From Endozoicomonas sp. SCSIO W0465 (lineage in GTDB: Bacteria > Pseudomonadota > Gammaproteobacteria > Pseudomonadales > Endozoicomonadaceae), in NCBI RefSeq assembly GCF_023716865.1, contig NZ_CP092417.1, positions 1,838,001-1,902,000 of the forward strand: 64,000 nucleotides of DNA, given 5' to 3'. This document shows, piece by piece, positions 9,177 to 17,899 of this stretch (positions are counted from its first letter, which is position 1; each line of letters starts with the position of its first letter). The notes under the pieces are model-generated. The model was not told the origin of the DNA, ran no database searches, and worked only from the letters and a program-made list of their open reading frames with translations. Both the position numbers and the translations under genes were made by a program.

Positions 9177-9509
9177 TGATCAAATGAGCAGTGTCGTTTT
9201 GTCTTGTCCGTCGACGAACACCGGGCATGATGCGCAGAAACTGACTTAATACTTCCGGTTATGACAGGCCATGTTTTAGTAAAGCAATAATCTCAAAAAA
9301 AAAAAAAAATAATAAACGACATTGCTATAGTTAAATTCACTGGAATTACGATGGAATCGTGGTGTTATTCTGATACCTCCGTTGGTCAACCTGCGATTTA
9401 TCGGCGATGACCCACTTGGCGAGGGCCAGCGAGACCATCGGTGAGATCAGAAATAATGACCTGTCCATCGGATTCCGGTACCTAACGCTTGCCATTTGAG
9501 AGTATCGAC
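9177..9509. other. Intergenic region with a 15-nt poly-A tract
   Basis: No gene seen. A run of 15 adenines lies at 9295-9309. No convincing terminator or promoter was identified. Confidence 0.5.
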
Positions 9510-10040
9510 ATGACGGCCTCAACATTGAAAGAAGCGGCAACCGGCATCAAACCTGCCGAAAAAAACGAATTGGCCCAGAAACTGGTGGCTGCCTACAGTG
9601 AGCAGCAGGCTATTGTGAACCAGATCAAAGCGGCCCGGTGGAACAATCAGGGAGCTCGTGCTGCTGAGTTTGCGCAGCTGCTGGCGGCTGCGGCTCCGGA
9701 AGCGGCCTGCCAGCCCTCCCAATACCAGGCTCGACAAAACCAGACGGTACAACCCTTCCCACCATCGTATCAGATTGCTGAGCGTATCAGCGTGTTCGGG
9801 CGTCGTGTGCCGTCGGACTACAACGAATTGTTTGAGTACTCCCGTATTGAAGACCCTCAAACCCAGGAGACGTATCAGAACGCTGAAGCGATAGCGAAAG
9901 CCTGTGAAACGTTCGCTCAGACCGCCCGGCATACCATCAAGCTGGCCCAGCAGGCAGACGACCCGGTCACAGCGCAAGTCATGACGGCGCAACTGCAAAC
10001 GGCCGAGCAGCTGGCGACGCAATTGAGACGATTTGAGTAA
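9510..10040 (+). CDS. Hypothetical Gln/Ala-rich helical protein
   Basis: A 176-residue protein from ATG 9510 (MTASTLKEAATG); an upstream TTG at 9489 is an alternative. It is rich in Ala and Gln, has no membrane segment or signal peptide, and appears to be two helical regions (roughly 1-65 and 105-176) joined by a Pro/Gln-rich linker (VQPFPPSYQ). No known family is recognised. Base composition matches the core genes to its left, unlike the AT-rich island that follows. A strong terminator closes the gene. Confidence 0.6.
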   Translation: MTASTLKEAATGIKPAEKNELAQKLVAAYSEQQAIVNQIKAARWNNQGARAAEFAQLLAAAAPEAACQPSQYQARQNQTVQPFPPSYQIAERISVFGRRVPSDYNELFEYSRIEDPQTQETYQNAEAIAKACETFAQTARHTIKLAQQADDPVTAQVMTAQLQTAEQLATQLRRFE

Positions 10041-10086
10041 TGACGGGTAAGACAGATTAGGGGTCAATGTAGGTTCATAAGGGATT

Positions 10087-10121
10087 CCGGTGTTGGTCTG
10101 CAGTCCGCACCGGTTTTTTTT
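10087..10121 (+). terminator. Rho-independent terminator
   Basis: Stem CCGGTG/CACCGG followed directly by eight T residues, 47 nt after the stop at 10040. It marks the boundary between core-like sequence and the secreted-protein island. Confidence 0.8.
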
Positions 10122-10203
10122 CCACCAAGGCGAATTGGCATTGAATGCTACCTGTTTTTAATGCGTTCCGTGAAACGCTGGTCTTTCAATTTAGGATAAA
10201 TAT

Positions 10204-10617
10204 ATGATTCGTAATACTTTATTAGCCACGTCATTAATTGCAACACAAGTCTTTGGATCTTGTTTGTATATGGAATCTTTTACTACTAAAAATGATGGCC
10301 CTATTTCCCAGCAAGAGTTGGTTGAGAGTGAGTGTAAAGTACGATGTAGTGAAGAAGGCGGTGTATGGAGTGGTTACTGGAATAGTAAAGGTGATGGTAA
10401 CTCTGTTTGCCAGTGTTTCAAGTTGCAAAAATTTTCAACCTTAAATGATGATCCGATCTGGAATAACGATGACGCCAATAATAAGTGTCCTGAACGCTGT
10501 AGTAATGAAGAGGGTTCTTGGACCGGAGGTTGGTGGACAACAGCATGGGGAAAAAATTCTGTTTGTGAATGTACCAAAAAATCAATATCCGTAGTTTGTG
10601 ATGAGAATGGAAATTAG
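10204..10617 (+). CDS. Secreted two-repeat MVL-like (mannan-binding) lectin
   Basis: A 137-residue protein with a cleavable signal peptide (MIRNTLLATSLIATQVFGS). The mature part holds two tandem repeats: residues ~32-71 (GPISQQELVESECKVRC...) and ~81-126 (DPIWNNDDANNKCPERC...). Each has the pattern GP-x-W/S-x-x-(D/E)A...W-x-G-x-W...N-x-V-C-x-C, recalling the cyanobacterial oligomannose lectin MVL, whose two repeats carry GPLWSNxEAQ and FTGQW motifs. The extra Cys pairs suggest disulfides and extracellular life. It is the first gene of an AT-rich secreted-protein island. The family assignment comes from motif similarity only; carbohydrate binding is inferred. Confidence 0.6.
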   Translation: MIRNTLLATSLIATQVFGSCLYMESFTTKNDGPISQQELVESECKVRCSEEGGVWSGYWNSKGDGNSVCQCFKLQKFSTLNDDPIWNNDDANNKCPERCSNEEGSWTGGWWTTAWGKNSVCECTKKSISVVCDENGN

Positions 10618-10999
10618 ATTTTTTTTAGTTGTCTTTGAGTTTATTGGATCTAATGCGATGAGTAAAAGTGATTGAATATTCATATTAATCATGTGTATTA
10701 AGTACTTGGTCATATGAAATCGAATATTTCTGGCTTAGTGGCTTGTGACCCTGCATGGCTAAGCAGAGCGAACATAGCCGTACCTGTGTGATCTTAGCTG
10801 TAAAGCAGTAGAACGGCTGATCATTGGGTCAGAATATTTAATTTCATATAGCAGGGTGCTTAGTTGGTAAAATTTCCTCCGAAGTTATCATTTCAAAGTT
10901 TGTGAGTAGTTTATAAAACGCGTCTACTTCGTATTGCTTGGCACAAAAAGGCTACGTTCTAAGCTTCGCCTTATCTAAATTCGTCTTTATGGGGCCTCT
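10618..10999. other. Intergenic region with an imperfect inverted repeat
   Basis: No gene. Sequence at 10700-10733 (core CATATGAAATCGAATATTTC) recurs inverted at 10828-10863 and, as a direct copy with about 5 mismatches in 34, at 13535-13568. It may be a small non-autonomous element or a long stem-loop between the lectin genes. Confidence 0.45.
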
Positions 11000-12133
11000 A
11001 TGATGTCTTACTGGAGATTCATTCGGTTTATAGCTCCTTTTATTTTTATCATTCCCCTTCATGGAGCAGAGTTAGAGTCGCTGCCAGCAGGTTTTTTTAA
11101 TAAGCAGTTTAATGCTCTGATTCGGCAGACTCACCCTCACTGGTGGGGAAATTGGAATTTAAGCCCAAGCATAACAATTGGAGCAATTGGTATTATTGAT
11201 ACCAACACAGGAACATTTCGAAGTGCCGGTGTTGAACTGGATAATATTACAATGTCTTGTACACAGCTATCAGAATCTATGGATTTATCCAACGGCAATG
11301 TTCGGCAGTCTGGAGGTGACTTATTGGGTGTTGTTGACGCTGCTGGTTCTTCTGGTTCCGGAGAAATAAGTTGGCAATTCAGTCGTGCAGGGGCCATGAT
11401 CGCTAAATGGCAGCTCACTGAGCATCGTTTTATGAATTATCCGGTTGAAACCCTGAAAGAGTCACTGGATACGTTGAAGTTGGTGGCAGAAAATCAAAAT
11501 ATGCTATCGCCGGATGGCATAGCACAGCGTTTTGGTGTCATCACCTCGGTCATCTATGCTAAGAGTGGCTTGTCGATCGGCTCTCGATCAAAGCATTCAG
11601 ATTTTCAAATTAGTGGTGATGTAAATGTCTTAAATAGTTTATTCAGCCGTCAGCGAGTTCGGCAAGGTTATTATAGTGTTAAAAGCAGTGGCCAAATCGC
11701 CAGTGCTATTTGGCCCTCTGAACCTGGAACAAGCGTAGATCCTGTTCCAATTGCTTTTACTTTTGCATCATTGGATGGAGAAAGAGTTATTCCAAACTGG
11801 ACTCAGCCCATCAATAACTTCAAATTGAACTTAAGTAACCATGGCTCATACATTGTTAACGTTGAGCTGGATTATCGAACTCCACAGGGAAAAGTATCAC
11901 GAGATGATACACTGACAGCATTATCCAGTATCCATTTTGATGACATACCACTTGATGCTACGGATTTGAATCTCAAACTGGATTTTGTTGAGATTTTTAG
12001 CAATACAGAGCGTCACTTTCGTTGGAGATCACCCTTGGGTAGTTGGGCAACAGGGTGGAGGCATATTGGTATTAGTGGGTTTTGGCCAAAATCCCCAGTT
12101 GTTACGGTAAAAGAGGAGAAGATGAGTATGTGA
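11000..12133 (+). CDS. Secreted protein of unknown function, possible C-terminal beta-sandwich
   Basis: A 377-residue protein with a signal peptide (MMSYWRFIRFIAPFIFIIPLHG). GGGG lies a few bases upstream of the start at 11000. The N-terminal part contains IGAIGIIDTNTGTFRSAGVE and a predicted beta-rich body. The last ~100 residues (from NNFKLNLSNHGSYIV to HIGISGFWPKSP) weakly recall the membrane-binding domain 4 of thiol-activated cytolysins in their pattern of strands, aromatic/Arg residues and final G-x-x-x-P strand. The cytolysin undecapeptide is absent, so this is only a hypothesis. It sits between two lectin genes. No known family is recognised with confidence. Confidence 0.55.
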   Translation: MMSYWRFIRFIAPFIFIIPLHGAELESLPAGFFNKQFNALIRQTHPHWWGNWNLSPSITIGAIGIIDTNTGTFRSAGVELDNITMSCTQLSESMDLSNGNVRQSGGDLLGVVDAAGSSGSGEISWQFSRAGAMIAKWQLTEHRFMNYPVETLKESLDTLKLVAENQNMLSPDGIAQRFGVITSVIYAKSGLSIGSRSKHSDFQISGDVNVLNSLFSRQRVRQGYYSVKSSGQIASAIWPSEPGTSVDPVPIAFTFASLDGERVIPNWTQPINNFKLNLSNHGSYIVNVELDYRTPQGKVSRDDTLTALSSIHFDDIPLDATDLNLKLDFVEIFSNTERHFRWRSPLGSWATGWRHIGISGFWPKSPVVTVKEEKMSM

Positions 12134-12272
12134 TTGGAATTACACAAGGAAAATGAGAACCTGATTACCACTTAACCTCAGCCATTAGGCAGAGTACTTA
12201 TCAATATTTGAAGAGATCCAAGCGTCCTTGAATAACTCTTGAAATAAGTTTATGAAATAAAGGTGATTTGTT

Positions 12273-12788
12273 ATGTATTCATTAAGTTTTTTTAGAAACA
12301 CAATTTTCGTTTACCTATTTGGTGCGATTCTTTCGCTAGCTCAGGCCGGCACACCGGGTAATAGCGTTCTGGAAAAAAATAATGATTCTGTCTATATACC
12401 TAAAGGCTCTAATGTTCAAGTGTCCATTCATTCCAAGAGTGCCGGAGCTCAACAGGTTAGGATCAAAGATTCGTCAGGTGCTGTGGTGTATGATGAGCAG
12501 ATTTCTCGCTATTCCGGTACTGACACTGTATACAATGATAAAGGGCATCATGTTACTGGCAAAGTAGGTGCATTTACAGTGTCCAGTGGTGGTTTTTTCA
12601 CTATTGAATTTTTGCATCCCTATGGTGGTACTCTTAATCGTTATATGAAAAGTACCGCTAACTTTGTTCCTGAAGGAAAATATGGATTGAGAGGAACTGT
12701 TCACCTTTATAAGGGTGAAGACTGGAGGGATAATGATTACAATGATTTGAATGTTTCTCTCTGGATTGACGCTACTGCGGGAATCTAA
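12273..12788 (+). CDS. Secreted LecB/PA-IIL-like calcium-dependent lectin
   Basis: A 171-residue protein with a signal peptide ending near LAQAG. The mature part aligns by eye with Pseudomonas PA-IIL (LecB). The start VYIPKGSNVQVSIHSKSAG parallels the first strands, and the C-terminal GEDWRDNDYNDLNVSLWI matches the double-calcium loop (EDGTDNDYND). That loop holds two Ca2+ ions which directly bind fucose or mannose. Unlike LecB it has a classical signal peptide and a C-terminal extension (ATAGI) instead of the terminal Gly carboxylate that completes the calcium site in the partner subunit. AGGTGA precedes ATG 12273. Function inferred from the motif. Confidence 0.72.
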   Translation: MYSLSFFRNTIFVYLFGAILSLAQAGTPGNSVLEKNNDSVYIPKGSNVQVSIHSKSAGAQQVRIKDSSGAVVYDEQISRYSGTDTVYNDKGHHVTGKVGAFTVSSGGFFTIEFLHPYGGTLNRYMKSTANFVPEGKYGLRGTVHLYKGEDWRDNDYNDLNVSLWIDATAGI

Positions 12789-12913
12789 GTCAGAAAATAG
12801 TTATCTCTTCTTTGTCATAGAATTTTCTTGAGCTGGGTAGGCGAGTGAATGATTAGCCTTGTCTTCTTAAACTCGCCTTCTCACTTTATCTCGATCGTGA
12901 AATAGGGAGTTAC

Positions 12914-13427
12914 ATGGCTGATTCCAAAAAATATCGCATGTTTTCTGACACTGCTTATCAAAGGTGCTTCTAGCCTGACCCAGCCCACCCTGGCGTTTGT
13001 AGCCGTTGATTGGTCTCACCCCATATTTGAGCCTGAAGCACATGTAAAACTTCGGTCACTGTATGCTGATAACCTTTGCCTGACAAACCAGAATGGACGG
13101 ATTATCGGTAAGGCGTGCGTACCCAATAATCGCCATCAAACCTGGGGGCTTGATGCTAAAGAACGTTATAAAAGCCGAAGTGGCAACAACCAGTGTTTGG
13201 GTATAGATGATAATAACGGCCTTTATGTCGACACCTGTAATGAAAATCTGAGTCAGAAGTGGTATTGGGAAGATGAAAAACTGGTCTCTCGTAAAATAGA
13301 CGATCATGGGCATAATCTGGTTTTGCAATGGCACGGTGAAGAAAGCGATCAGATCGAAGTCATTTCTGAACCTTTGTCAGATGGCCTGGATTCGTCATGG
13401 CGAAATGAATTAAGTGTGTTGATGTGA
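12914..13427 (+). pseudogene. Frameshifted ricin B-type (beta-trefoil) lectin
   Basis: ATG 12914 opens MADSKKYRMFSD but stops at 12971. In the next frame a signal-peptide-like stretch (ACFLTLLIKGASSLTQPT) leads into a ricin-B lectin: YADNLCLTNQNGRI, CVPNNRHQTWGLD, NQCLGIDDNNGLYVDTC and NENLSQKWYWE, i.e. the repeated C-L...Q-x-W pattern. No usual start codon exists in the lectin frame until a TTG at 13197, so a single indel near 12931-12945 probably inactivated the gene. The repaired product would be about 170 residues, long enough for part of one trefoil. It is the third lectin-type gene of the island. A translational frameshift or sequencing error is an alternative. Confidence 0.65.
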
Positions 13428-13436
13428 CTGTGGCCT

Positions 13437-13533
13437 TTAAGGAAACTGCGAATAAGTCCCTTTTTCCAAAGGCAGTGTCAGTAATACCAGGGGTTACCGA
13501 AGGTGAGAGCGGACTTATTCGCACCTTCCTTAA
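13437..13533. mobile_element. 97-bp MITE-like element with 23-bp inverted ends (TTAA)
   Basis: The terminal repeats at 13437-13459 (TTAAGGAAACTGCGAATAAG...) and 13511-13533 are inverse complements with 2 mismatches in 23. The outermost TTAA could be a target duplication. There is no coding capacity. No transposase in the window has matching ends. Confidence 0.65.
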
Positions 13534-13743
13534 CAAGTAGCTGGGCATATGGCATCGAATATTTCTGGTTATTTGATATGGTATTGTTTTTTGGGGTGAA
13601 TGACCAAAAGAATAACTCTGTCTAATTTTTTGGCTCGTTCGTGTGTTCATTAATTATGGAAGTTAGGGGATAAAAAATTAGAGGCAACTGTCAAAACAGC
13701 GAATTAAACGGTAATGAATATAAGTTAACTTTTGGTGGGAATA

Positions 13744-14994
13744 ATGCAGCTTCATAGTTATAGTCGCGCTGGTATGTCATCGTTTATAGATGGGCAATGC
13801 GAAACCGCTCGCCTTATGAAGACTGAGGATCGCCGCTTTCTTGGTAAGAGTTTAAGTACTAGAGGTGATTTTTTTCGATTTATTAGTGATTCTAGAAACA
13901 AAGGTTTGAAATTGGGAGATGTTGTCACCAGTGTACAGGGGCAAGGCATATTCGACAGAAAACTAAAAATACAGAAAGAAGATGGAGTTGATGAACTTGA
14001 TTGTGTCGATGCTGCTGGAAGACCAGCTGAATATAAAGCAGAAAATAGTGCTGGTTTCGGAAATGAAAGAGAATCGTTATTTCCCAGAATGGAAAGAGAA
14101 CTGGGTGAATTGAAGAATTTATTTACACGATTACTCGCATCGGAGAGTGTACATAGGCCGAGTGATGTGGGTGTGGTCATTGGTTTGACAGAATCCACTA
14201 TACAGCAAGAAGGTGGACTTGATGGTGTCGTTGCTACTGGAAGACCAGCTGAATATAAAGCAGAAAATAGTGCTGGTTTCGGCAGTGAAATAGAACGGTT
14301 ATTTACCAGAATGGAAGGAGATTTGGATGAATTGAAGAATTCATTTACACGATTATGCACATCGGAGGGTGAGCATAAAGCGAGTTATGTGGAAGGGGTT
14401 ATTGATTTGGCAAAATCGACTGCGTCCACCTTGGATAATTTCAATTTAATAATAAGCTCTATTGATAGTAAGGATAGTAATAAAGAAAATATAAAATTTA
14501 CGGAATCGATGATTGACTCTCTTGAGCGTATTTACAATACAGTTTTAAGTGATGCTGTAGTTGTTCTGGTTAAATTGAAATCTCTAGATGAAGACATTTC
14601 TCTTGTTGAAAAAGCTGAGGTTGATTTGCTAATTGGTAAATTAGAGAGTTTTAAACTTGATTCTTTATCCAGGCAATATAAGGATGGAAGAATAAGGAGA
14701 ATTGCTTTCGCTTTGGAGCCATATAAGACACCTCTAATAGAAGCAGGCGTGTTGACTACTATGAGTACTGCCATTGCTGCAAATTATAAAGGGCTCGCCG
14801 ACAGCCTTTCTAAATGTTTGGATCAGAGTAAGCGAGGTTGCGAAAATGAATATGCCCTGCTGTATGGTCCTCTTCTACTCCTTGGCTTTACTGTTCTAAT
14901 TGTTATTATAGAAAGGTGTTGTAACTCAAAGTGCTTATCTAGAGATCGTCATTCGGGTAGAGATTACCCAAGAGATGGTTTAGAAGAAGTTTAA
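13744..14994 (+). CDS. Repeat-containing protein with C-terminal membrane segment, effector-like
   Basis: A 416-residue protein from ATG 13744. Two tandem 74-residue repeats, encoded by 222-bp DNA repeats starting near 14011 and 14233, each carry GRPAEYKAENSAGFG and then a helical segment (RMExxLxELKNxFTRL). A long helical region follows. Near the C-terminus a hydrophobic segment (YGPLLLLGFTVLIVIIE) is followed by a Cys/Arg-rich tail; a weaker one (ITxMSTAIAAN-type) lies before it. There is no N-terminal signal peptide. The architecture and AT-rich context suggest a horizontally acquired membrane or secreted effector protein, but no family is recognised. Confidence 0.55.
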   Translation: MQLHSYSRAGMSSFIDGQCETARLMKTEDRRFLGKSLSTRGDFFRFISDSRNKGLKLGDVVTSVQGQGIFDRKLKIQKEDGVDELDCVDAAGRPAEYKAENSAGFGNERESLFPRMERELGELKNLFTRLLASESVHRPSDVGVVIGLTESTIQQEGGLDGVVATGRPAEYKAENSAGFGSEIERLFTRMEGDLDELKNSFTRLCTSEGEHKASYVEGVIDLAKSTASTLDNFNLIISSIDSKDSNKENIKFTESMIDSLERIYNTVLSDAVVVLVKLKSLDEDISLVEKAEVDLLIGKLESFKLDSLSRQYKDGRIRRIAFALEPYKTPLIEAGVLTTMSTAIAANYKGLADSLSKCLDQSKRGCENEYALLYGPLLLLGFTVLIVIIERCCNSKCLSRDRHSGRDYPRDGLEEV

Positions 14995-15033
14995 ATATAT
15001 TCAATTAGTGAAAAATTACTTTAGTCGTGATGT

Positions 15034-15405
15034 ATGATGCTTATCAATGAAATATTTCCTGCGGTGGAATCAGCCAGCAGAGCGTGGCGAATGGCCTTTA
15101 ATTCTGGTGATCTTATCGGATTTTCCGCTTTTTATGAAAAAAATGCAGTATTACATATTTCACCTTTTGGTTCTTATTCAGGTGTCGATGAAATCAAGGC
15201 GTTTTGGCAAAGTTTGATTGACCAAGATTTCAAAGTACTGGAGTATTTTGGTATTCAGATGACGAGGGTAGCTGATGACCAAATCATATTGCGAGGTAGC
15301 TGGACGATGAATAAAGCAAGTGGTTTAATCCATAAAGAGTTGTGGGCTTTACAGGATAATGGTTATGTTTTAATGCGTGAAGCCGAATTAGAAGCGGTCG
15401 TCTAA
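15034..15405 (+). CDS. SnoaL-like / NTF2-fold domain protein
   Basis: A 123-residue protein starting at tandem ATGs (15034/15037). The pattern AWRMAFNSGDLIGFSAFYEKNAVLH...G...GVDEIKAFWQSLID...RGSWTM is typical of the SnoaL/DUF4440 group of NTF2-like cone folds, which act as small-molecule enzymes or binding domains. No substrate can be deduced. It is soluble, with no signal peptide. It ends the AT-rich island; an IS begins about 110 bp downstream. Confidence 0.65.
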   Translation: MMLINEIFPAVESASRAWRMAFNSGDLIGFSAFYEKNAVLHISPFGSYSGVDEIKAFWQSLIDQDFKVLEYFGIQMTRVADDQIILRGSWTMNKASGLIHKELWALQDNGYVLMREAELEAVV

Positions 15406-15520
15406 TGCGTTATAGATTTGGCTAGTTGGTAATGAGTATCGATGTGGACTCTCTCTGAATGATTGAAATAATAGAACTCTATTTTCACAGCTACTATAGG
15501 AACACCTCTTATAATAGTTA

Positions 15521-17220
15521 GTTCTCGTCCAAAAACACAACCAATTGAAAACTGTAGATTTTATCCTGAAAAATTAAGTGGAGCCCTACTGCTATCTGGC
15601 GACTAAACTTCCCAAGAGCAAGAAACATAAGGGATTGCCAAAAACAGAGGACTCCAAATGCGCAAAAAACGCAACCCGCAGTGTAGTATGGAACTCCATT
15701 ACGTACCTCATGAAATCTGCTCCCAGCTTTCCGGTATCTCGCAATGGCTTGACGCCCATCCACAGTTCAATGACTGGATTTATGAGGACTTAAGTTCTGG
15801 TGATAAACAGAACACTGGGCGGAACGGACTATCAGCAGAATCCGTTCTTCGTGCGGCACTCCTGAAACAGTATTTGAATTGTGATTATGACTACTTGTCG
15901 TTTGTTTTGATGGACTCCATGCTCTTTCGAGACTTTTGTCGCCTCGAACCAAACCAGCGCCCCAGTCGCTCCAGTTTGCATGGGCTCATCAGCCTTCTTA
16001 CTGCATCTACATGGGAACGGATTAATAACTGTCAGCTAATGACCGCTAAAGATCAGGGTATTGAAAAAGGGCGCACTGTGGCTATTGACAGCACAGTCAC
16101 CGAATCGGATATCAAACCTCCTTGCGACAGTGATCTTTTAGCCAGTTCCGTTAAAGAAATTTGTCGGCTGCTGGAACGGGGACAAACACTGACAGCGACA
16201 CCGCTTTATGATATACCCATCACAACCGAGCCGTAAAAGATGCGGCCAGAAAATGCATCTACGCTGGCAAAGAAGAGCGGCATCAGCATTATAAAAAACT
16301 GCTGCAGTTGACCCGAAAATCCCGGAAGGTACTTATCGAAGCTACTGTCACGCTAGCAAACGCCCGTCAGCAGGGCAGTGTCTCCTGGCTGATGATGCCG
16401 ACAAGTGGCAGGCCGATGTGGATCACCTGTTACCCCTGGTGGATGCAATAGTCTCCCAGACAGAGCGCAGGGTCTTTAAGGGTGAAAAGGTGCCAGCCCA
16501 GGAAAAAGTGGTTAGCCTGTATGAACCCCATACGGATATCATCGTAAAAGACAGGCGGCAAGTACAGTATGGCCATAAACTGAACCTGGTTCAGGGAAAA
16601 AGTCGATTGATCCTGGACCTGGTTATTGAGGAAGGTAACCCAGCGGATTCGGACCAATTCATTCCGATGATGGAAAGACAAAAAGAAATTTATGGTCGTG
16701 TACCTCGCCAGACAAGCGGTGACGGCGGATACGCGTGTCGCGCTAATTTGGAAAAAGCCAAGGCCATGGGAATCAGCGATGTAGCTTTTAATAAGAAGCG
16801 CGGACTTGAAGTCGAAGAGATGACTAAAAGTCAGTATGTGTATAAAACGCTCTTTCGCTTCCGGGCAGGTATTGAAGCGGGAATTTCGTGGCTAAAGAGA
16901 TGTTTTGGGCTATCACGTTGCCACTGCAAGGGTTCTGAGCGTTTTGATTCTCATTGCTGGTTATCGGTGGTCTGTTACAACCTGGTGATTCTGGCCAGAC
17001 ACCCGGCACCATCCTGATAGCCACCTCCACGCTACATGAAAGTACCTTTCCAGCATGGTGGGAGGATGTTTTCTGCCTGCTTTTCGCGTTTTTCTCCAAT
17101 ATCCGTCCCAGATTAGAGAAAAAAAGGGGAAGAGTTTTTGCGGCTCTCTGGAATTTCAGGAAATATCAAAACGAACGTACAATCTAATTATGATTGCCTG
17201 ATGCGTTTTTGGACGAGAAC
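15521..17220 (+). mobile_element. IS5/ISNCY-like insertion sequence, copy 1 (1700 bp)
   Basis: Ends GTTCTCGTCCAAAAAC and its inverse complement are flanked by the 6-bp duplication TAGTTA (15515-15520 and 17221-17226). The second copy (34352-38978) has the same ends and the duplication TAGCTA, so the target appears to be TAGNTA. The transposase of this copy is broken. The family is not certain. Confidence 0.85.
15658..17017 (+). pseudogene. DDE transposase of the 1700-bp IS, two frameshifts
   Basis: The protein begins MRKKRNPQCSMELHYVPHEI and ends ...VCYNLVILARHPAPS. Its N-terminal segment resembles IS5/ISNCY-type transposases (LSAESVLRAALLKQ) and DDE-core elements are visible (TVAIDSTVTESDI; TSGDGGYACRANLE). 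Comparison with the copy at 34554-38841 shows two single-base losses here. One A is missing at about 16208-16212 and one G at about 16373-16375; each causes a frameshift. This copy is therefore inactive, but could be mobilised in trans. Confidence 0.85.
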
Positions 17221-17226
17221 TAGTTA

Positions 17227-17491
17227 ACTGTCATGCCCGCTTCTGCTATTTCCAGCTCTACCAAAAGAATCGTTCTGCAAATTGAAGTTTCTATAGATTA
17301 AGGGAACATGCTGAATCTTGAAGATGGCTATGTTGTCGTTAGTGGTTGAGATATTCGTAATCTTTTATTCACTGCGCCCCATTATGGGAATTCGAGTATT
17401 AAGACCGATTATATTCCACGAAAACAGAAATAACCGGTTTAGCCATTATTCACTAAGCCTGATATTTTTACAGTTTATAAATATCATGGCT
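17227..17491. other. Intergenic AT-rich stretch between two IS elements
   Basis: 265 bases with no convincing gene or signal; only a short ORF without family resemblance. It is probably remnant chromosomal sequence. Confidence 0.4.
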
Positions 17492-17899
17492 CACTGTACA
17501 CAACAATTTTCATGAAGCCTTCTCCCACCTGACTTCAAATAGCAGCTCCACTGCTCCACATATTTCTTCCAGCCATTTATCAACGTGATGGAGAATTCTG
17601 GCAAGATAATCCAGTCCTGTACGGAAGATGGATTGCGCTTTTCGGCCATGACTTTTTAGCTTGACCGGGGTTGCATCGTTTATCCAATCTCCCGTCTTAT
17701 ATGCTCAGCAGAAGGCTAATGCCAAGGCACAGAGCAACTTTGATATTTTATCCCGATCCTTCAGGTGAGTTTCCTCAAGGTTAAAACCTCTGCCTTTCAT
17801 AGCTTGAAACATGGTTTCTATTTGCAATCTTTGGAGATAATCTTCAATGGCACGCCAAGATTCAGTATTGCAAATGATCACCATTGGATCATTACCTTT

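Noticed and set aside
13758..14360. 200-aa minus-strand Ser/Pro-rich open frame
   Set aside because: It is antisense to the repeat-containing protein and repeats with it; no start signal or domain.
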